NCBI GenBank assembly: GCA_946410475.1
Contig: CAMKAM010000042.1
Location: 1 to 10,220 of the forward strand
Direction of reading: 5' to 3'
Length of the DNA stretch: 10,220 nucleotides
DNA from: an uncultured Bacillota bacterium
Lineage (GTDB): Bacteria > Bacillota > Clostridia > Peptostreptococcales > Anaerovoracaceae
The notes beneath the pieces were generated by a model. It did not search any database. It was not told the DNA's origin and saw nothing but the letters and a program-made list of their open reading frames with translations. How positions within the stretch are numbered: position 1 is the stretch's first letter; the number at the start of each line of letters is the position of its first letter. The position numbers and the translations under genes are program-made. Positions 5,965-10,220 of the stretch are shown here, piece by piece.

Positions 5965-8439
5965 ATGAAGAAGTATGCGAAACGACCTCTGGCCATAATA
6001 ATGAGCATTATGATCGTGATGCTCTATATGGTCCCGGGATCGGTATTCGCTGAAAGCAAAGCGGCTTCGGGCGATGTCTATCAGCTCGTTGATGCTATCG
6101 GCGAAGGCGAATATCTGATCGTCAACAGCAATTCTTCAGGGAGTCATAAGGCAGTGAAGAATCCCGGAGGCACCTCGGGCGGCGCTTCTATGGGAGCGGA
6201 AACGGTAACTGTCGAAGATGTAGATTCGGTCCCGAGCATCGTCGATCCTGCGGATGATATCATCTGGAAGGCTGAAGCGAACGGGAACGGGGTCACCCTG
6301 AAGAACGGAACGGATTATCTTGAGGGAAAAAGCGGAAGAGTGAGGATCTACTCTTCTCAGCAATATCCCGAACGGTATTGGACATACAGCGGTCACACGC
6401 TGAAGTTCAATGATTCCTACTCGCTGTATTACAGCGACAGTTCATTCACCGGATCGACAAGCAGTTCCGGGAACGTTTATATCTACAAAAAAGCAGAGGC
6501 AGGTCCTGCTGCGGTGACGGGCGTCACCCTTGACAAGACGAAGCTTACCCTCAAAGCGGGAAGCACGGCGCAGCTCAAGGCGACGGTCGCTCCTTCGAAT
6601 GCGTCGAACAAGAAAGTCGAGTGGTCGACAGACGATGAGGATGTCGCTACAGTCGAAAGCGGCACGGTGACCGCGGTCGGAAACGGAACTGCGACGATCA
6701 CCGCGACTACTGAAGAAGGCGGCTTCACAGCGACGTGTCAGGTCACAGTCAAAGAATCGGCTTTGGAAAAGTATGTGCTTACTGATGCGCCTGAGGAAGG
6801 CAAGGAATACCTTATCGTAAGCACAAATGAGGCAGGCTCTGCTTACGCGCTCACCAACCCGGGCGGGACTTCTTCCGGCGCGGCTATGGAGAGCACTCCT
6901 GTAACGATACTTGAAAAGGCAGGCGACGTTGAAGACAGATACATCTCGGTCGACACAGAAGATACCAGTGTCGTATGGATGGTGACATCCGACAGCGGGG
7001 GTCTTTTCCTTTCCAACGGCACGGATTACCTTGAAGGAAAAGGCGGAGATGTAAAGATCTTCGATTCCATCCAGTATGCGGACAGAGGATGGGAATATAC
7101 AGACAGCCAGCTCAAACACAAGGGCGGGCAGAACACTTATGTCGTTTATTATGACAACGGCTTTAAAGCAACATATGATGAAACGTCCGAGAAGGTATAC
7201 TTCTTTGAGAAGTATACAGGAGGGCAGAATGTTGATCCGGTTCCTTCGGGCGGCGCGGTCAATGTCGGCGTCACATCTGACGTCCACGGCAATGTCTCCG
7301 GCCTTGAGGACTGGATGCGTGCGGTGCAAAGAGATTACGATCCCGATCTCGACAGCATGCTCTACTGCGGCGACTATTCCTATAAGATGAACGATCTCGA
7401 TGCGTTCGTAGCTGAATTCAAGCAGATCGTCCAGGTCACGAACGATGTGATCGGCAAAGACAAAGGCATCTACACGAGCGGTAACCACGAGTACTATATC
7501 AACAGCCATGAGATCCCTCTCGATGAAAGATTCACAAGCACTCAGGGATTCGTCAGACTGGGCGAAGCTCTGGTAAAAGATAACTACAGAGTCTTCTGCA
7601 TGGGAGCGGCAAGCTGGGGCAACAACGCGGTCGGTGATTATCCGCAGTCAGACATAGATGCTCTGGCGGAGTATCTCGACAGTGCTCCTTCAGATATCCC
7701 CATACTCATTCCTGCGCACTTCCCGCTCCACTTTGTCAGCGGGAGAACGGTGAACAACGCAGATAAAGTGATCGAAGTACTCAATGAGCATCCGAACGCG
7801 ATATTCTTCTGGGGACACAACCACTCGCAGCGTGATCCGCATTACGGTCAGATCATAAAACCGGGCGGCACGATCGAATATGCTTCGGGGAAATCTTCGG
7901 AGATCAACTTTACGTACGCATGCGCCGGAGGCATGTATCAGGACAGCCAGACAAACTACTCCGGCGTCGTATTGAGCATCTCTCCTGAAGGCGATGAGGT
8001 CACATTCCAGTACTACAGAGCGTCGACGGGCGCGCCGATCGGTGACAGCACGACGCTTGAGATAGAAGGAACGAATACGGAAAAGCACACCATAACCGCT
8101 TCTGCGGGAACGGGCGGCAGCATAGCGCCGGACGGTGATGTCCAGGTCGCCGAAGGCAAGAGCAAGACGTTCGGATTCACGCCGGACGCAGGATATGAGA
8201 TCGACAAAGTAACGGTCGACGGCGAGGAGGTCACAGTTGAGGGAAGCAGCTACACATTCAGCAATGTGACGGAAAATCATACGATCGATGTGACGTTCAA
8301 AGAAGCTGACGTTACGGAGTATGTGCTTACTGACTCTGTCAAGAACAACAAGTCATACCTCATCGTGTCGAACGGATATGCGCTTCTCAATGATAACGGC
8401 GTCATCGGCAAGATACCGGTACAGGTATCTTGCCGATGA
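5965..8439 (+). CDS. Secreted multidomain calcineurin-like metallophosphoesterase surface protein, 5' part up to frame break
   Basis: The frame encodes 824 residues before TGA at 8437-8439. A signal peptide (residues 1-29, KK-rich start, hydrophobic core, cut after SVFA) indicates export. Next come an unnamed beta-rich module with a GEYLIV core (about 38-176), a BIG2 Ig-like domain (about 182-262), and a second copy of the module (about 269-417). A calcineurin-like metallophosphoesterase domain follows (about 430-690) with all metal-ligand motifs: D439-x-H441, G-D470, GNHE (N507-H508-E509), H585 and GHNH (H618, H620). An InlB/Flg_new-like repeat (about 708-779) and the beginning of a third module copy (from about 785) complete it. 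The substrate is unknown; such domains hydrolyse phosphomono- or diesters. The start at 5965 is set by AGAGGAGG and the signal peptide; the longer open frame from 5866 is leader. The frame ends inside a perfect inverted repeat while homologous sequence continues in the +1 frame, so the gene is split or recoded here. Confidence 0.88.
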   Translation: MKKYAKRPLAIIMSIMIVMLYMVPGSVFAESKAASGDVYQLVDAIGEGEYLIVNSNSSGSHKAVKNPGGTSGGASMGAETVTVEDVDSVPSIVDPADDIIWKAEANGNGVTLKNGTDYLEGKSGRVRIYSSQQYPERYWTYSGHTLKFNDSYSLYYSDSSFTGSTSSSGNVYIYKKAEAGPAAVTGVTLDKTKLTLKAGSTAQLKATVAPSNASNKKVEWSTDDEDVATVESGTVTAVGNGTATITATTEEGGFTATCQVTVKESALEKYVLTDAPEEGKEYLIVSTNEAGSAYALTNPGGTSSGAAMESTPVTILEKAGDVEDRYISVDTEDTSVVWMVTSDSGGLFLSNGTDYLEGKGGDVKIFDSIQYADRGWEYTDSQLKHKGGQNTYVVYYDNGFKATYDETSEKVYFFEKYTGGQNVDPVPSGGAVNVGVTSDVHGNVSGLEDWMRAVQRDYDPDLDSMLYCGDYSYKMNDLDAFVAEFKQIVQVTNDVIGKDKGIYTSGNHEYYINSHEIPLDERFTSTQGFVRLGEALVKDNYRVFCMGAASWGNNAVGDYPQSDIDALAEYLDSAPSDIPILIPAHFPLHFVSGRTVNNADKVIEVLNEHPNAIFFWGHNHSQRDPHYGQIIKPGGTIEYASGKSSEINFTYACAGGMYQDSQTNYSGVVLSISPEGDEVTFQYYRASTGAPIGDSTTLEIEGTNTEKHTITASAGTGGSIAPDGDVQVAEGKSKTFGFTPDAGYEIDKVTVDGEEVTVEGSSYTFSNVTENHTIDVTFKEADVTEYVLTDSVKNNKSYLIVSNGYALLNDNGVIGKIPVQVSCR

Positions 8440-10220
8440 CGGAAAGACTGCGTACATCAACACAGGCGATACGCAGAAGGATATCTTCTGGACGCTCCAT
8501 GACTCGGATACGAGCCAGACGAGCGGAGACTACACTATTGAAAACAACGGCTACAAGCTGAGCAGGGTGAGCCAGGGAGCGGACAACCCCTCGGAGATCA
8601 CCACGGAAGAAAAAATCAGTGAGACTTCCGGACTGCCGTACTTCCAGTGGAGCTACGACGCGGAGAACGAGCAGCTGATCAATCTGGGCGGACAGAACGG
8701 TGACACTGAATTCTATTTCCTCTACAACACAGCGGAGGGCAAGTTCTACACCTCGACTACAGAAGGAAAAACAGGGCTGTTCGTTCCGGCAGGGGCGATA
8801 GAGTGGTCCGAACCGGAATACGAATGGTCGGATGACAACAGCGAGTGCACAGCCACGAGGACAGGAAGCGACGGCAGCGTCGAAGAAGAAACGAAGGCGT
8901 CTGAAGTCGTGACTGAACCTGCGACCTGCGAAGCGGCCGGTAAGAAAACATATACAGTTACATTCGAAAACGAAGCATTCAAGACCCAGACAAAGGAGGA
9001 GACTCTCGATGCCACGGGTCACGACTGGGATACGGAGAATATAAAGTGGACATGGACATCTGCCGGAGAGGACGGATATACCGCGACTGCAGAGTTCACA
9101 TGTAAGAACGACGAAAGCCACAAGAAGGTCCTGGAGGCAGTAGTGTCGAGCGATACGACGGAGCCGACGTTCGAAGCAAGCGGAAAGACCGTGTATAACG
9201 CGGCGGTAACGCTCAATGGCAAGGTATACAGGACTGGCGAAGCGGATGCTAAAGCGATTGTGATCCCTGCTTTGGAATACGAGTGGGCCGAACCGGAATA
9301 CGAGTGGGCGGATGACAACAACAGCGTCACCGCTACCTGCAAGAGCACTAACGCTCCGGACCATCAGGTAACAGAGATCGTAGACACGACGAGCAGAGTC
9401 ACGAAGCCTGCGACCTGCGAAACAGCAGGAAAGATGACTTATACGGCAGACTTTGAACATGCCGTTTTCGAAACTCAGACAAAAGAAGTCGTCATCCCGG
9501 CGCTCGGACACAAATACGGGCTCAGTGATTTCGAGTGGGCGGATGATCTCAGCACAGCCGTTGCCGTATTCACCTGCGAGCACGACAGTACGCATGTCAG
9601 GAGAGTGGACGCATCAGTCACCCCGTTCATCACTCCGCCGACATGCACGACACCGGGGACGAAGGCGTGTATCGCTGTTGTCGACGCGCTTTCGAGCCCT
9701 GACGGGAAGAGGCATACCGCGGGAGAATCCATTGAGATACCTGCGAAGGGACATGCTTACGAGAACTTCTCGTGGACATGGCAGCCTGATTATTCAGGAG
9801 CCACTCTGACAATGCGTTGCCCGGTCTGCGGCGATCTCAGGCTGGTAGACGGCACAGTGACCTCGCGAGTCACTGAACCCACATGCACGACAGAAGGAAA
9901 ACACAGCTATACTGCGAGAGCGGTATTCGAAGGCAGTGAATACATCTATACAAAGGAGATCACGATCCCGGCACTCGGCCACGACTGGGACGAAGGCGTG
10001 GTGAAGACCGAGCCCACCTGTACGGAAAAGGGTACGATGGAGTACACGTGCAAGAACGATCCGGGTCACAAGAAGACTGAGGCTATCGACGCGCTCGGGC
10101 ATAAGGCGGCTGATCCTGTGAAGGAGAGCGTGGTCGCGGCGACATGCGAGAAAGCCGGATCGTACGATGAAGTGGTCTACTGCAAGACATGCGGCGAGGA
10201 ACTCACAAGGGCGCATAAGA
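8390..10220 (+). CDS. 3' part of the surface-protein gene in the +1 frame (continues beyond the window)
   Basis: This frame is open from at least 8390 to the window end without a stop. The ATG at 8390 has no ribosome site before it, so independent translation is unlikely. Recognisable protein resumes at about 8423 as RYLADDGKTAYINTG. It completes the third GEYLIV-type module (through about 8790), matching the order seen in the first two copies: a segment ending in W (DIFW), a GYKLSR-like strand, a FQWSYD strand, and a final FYFLYN strand. After that come about five ~75-residue repeats with a WADD or WTW start, a PATCE-AGK-like centre and an IPALGH-like end, then two shorter cysteine-rich units (EYTCKND and YCKTCGEE). 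Such arrays are found in large Clostridia surface proteins. The C-terminal anchor, if any, lies outside. It is almost certainly the same gene as 5965-8439. Confidence 0.8.
   Translation, partial: MITASSARYRYRYLADDGKTAYINTGDTQKDIFWTLHDSDTSQTSGDYTIENNGYKLSRVSQGADNPSEITTEEKISETSGLPYFQWSYDAENEQLINLGGQNGDTEFYFLYNTAEGKFYTSTTEGKTGLFVPAGAIEWSEPEYEWSDDNSECTATRTGSDGSVEEETKASEVVTEPATCEAAGKKTYTVTFENEAFKTQTKEETLDATGHDWDTENIKWTWTSAGEDGYTATAEFTCKNDESHKKVLEAVVSSDTTEPTFEASGKTVYNAAVTLNGKVYRTGEADAKAIVIPALEYEWAEPEYEWADDNNSVTATCKSTNAPDHQVTEIVDTTSRVTKPATCETAGKMTYTADFEHAVFETQTKEVVIPALGHKYGLSDFEWADDLSTAVAVFTCEHDSTHVRRVDASVTPFITPPTCTTPGTKACIAVVDALSSPDGKRHTAGESIEIPAKGHAYENFSWTWQPDYSGATLTMRCPVCGDLRLVDGTVTSRVTEPTCTTEGKHSYTARAVFEGSEYIYTKEITIPALGHDWDEGVVKTEPTCTEKGTMEYTCKNDPGHKKTEAIDALGHKAADPVKESVVAATCEKAGSYDEVVYCKTCGEELTRAHK
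8400..8441. repeat. Perfect inverted repeat (18-base arms, 6-base spacer) at the frame break
   Basis: CGTCATCGGCAAGATACC (8400-8417) is the exact reverse complement of the bases at 8424-8441; the spacer is GGTACA (8418-8423). The arms lie within the third copy of the GEYLIV-type module and include the stop codon that ends the first frame. No T-run follows, so it is not a standard terminator. An RNA copy would fold into a very stable 18-bp hairpin. Confidence 0.95.
8819..10219 (+). repeat. C-terminal protein repeat array of the surface protein
   Basis: Approximate units are 8819-9032, 9042-9287, 9299-9517, 9530-9760 and 9767-9988 (long type), and 9989-10111 and 10112-10219 (short, cysteine-rich type). 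Long units start with YEW-DD, FEWADD or W-W, contain a TC-E-AGK core, and close with an IPALGH-like motif; unit 2 is divergent at both core and end. One to several cysteines per unit suggest metal or disulfide stabilisation. A 40-base DNA stretch at 8801-8840 recurs at 9281-9320 with 37 identical bases, exactly 480 bases apart. Confidence 0.8.

Noticed and set aside
6442..7509. Minus-strand open frame of about 355 codons under the phosphoesterase gene
   Set aside because: Shadow of the coding strand; all metallophosphoesterase motifs are on the plus strand in the other frame.
8400..8441. Inverted repeat as an intrinsic terminator or an invertible DNA segment
   Set aside because: No T-run follows the hairpin on either strand in the expected place, and a 6-base spacer leaves nothing meaningful to invert.
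8402..9595. Long open frame (about 397 codons) on the minus strand, starting outside and ending within the inverted repeat
   Set aside because: Antisense to the repeat array; low-complexity R/V/F/C-rich product without a domain. The plus-strand frame carries clear protein repeats. Its C-terminal residues resemble those of the plus frame only because the palindrome reads the same on both strands.
8801..10219. CRISPR-like array
   Set aside because: The repeats are long, degenerate, in-frame protein repeats with conserved codon structure and no short uniform spacers.

Overview
The window looks like chromosome from an anaerobic Bacillota (Clostridia-type) bacterium with moderately GC-rich coding DNA. 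Three things support this: a ferredoxin-dependent 2-oxoacid oxidoreductase subunit, strong AGGAGG-like ribosome binding sites, and a very large secreted protein with BIG2 and cysteine-bearing surface repeats of the kind found in gut and oral Clostridia. No phage, IS, CRISPR or RNA gene is visible. The genus cannot be told from this sequence.

Layout: (1) 1-1836 holds the 3' end of a KorC-type oxidoreductase gamma subunit, then a PLP aminotransferase with its own promoter and a clear intrinsic terminator; together they suggest amino-acid catabolism through 2-oxoacids. (2) 1856-3854 is a two-gene unit, a TetR-family regulator followed 4 bases later by a ClC-type channel/transporter gene starting at GTG. 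It has a good extended -10 promoter, an operator-like inverted repeat at the predicted transcription start, and a probable terminator lying inside the end of the next, convergent gene. (3) 3773-4348 (minus) is a CmpB-type membrane protein that overlaps the ClC gene tail to tail by 18 bases and is divergent from a MATE-family efflux gene (4498-5817). Two back-to-back promoters and a GC-rich palindrome fill the gap between them. (4) 5894-10220 is a large secreted surface protein, a calcineurin-like phosphoesterase embedded among three copies of an unnamed beta-type module, a BIG2 domain, an InlB/Flg_new-like repeat, and a long C-terminal repeat array that runs off the window. Its promoter/leader region carries three direct repeats with an exact 15-base period.

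The most unusual signal is in the surface gene. The reading frame breaks exactly inside a perfect inverted repeat (18-base arms, 6-base spacer, 8400-8441). The frame ends at 8439, but clearly homologous coding sequence continues in the +1 frame to the window end without a stop. This may be a templated mutation, a phase-variable or recoding site, or an assembly error. I see no convincing novel multi-gene defence or mobile system here; the interest lies in this frame break, the surface-protein architecture and several compact regulatory sites.
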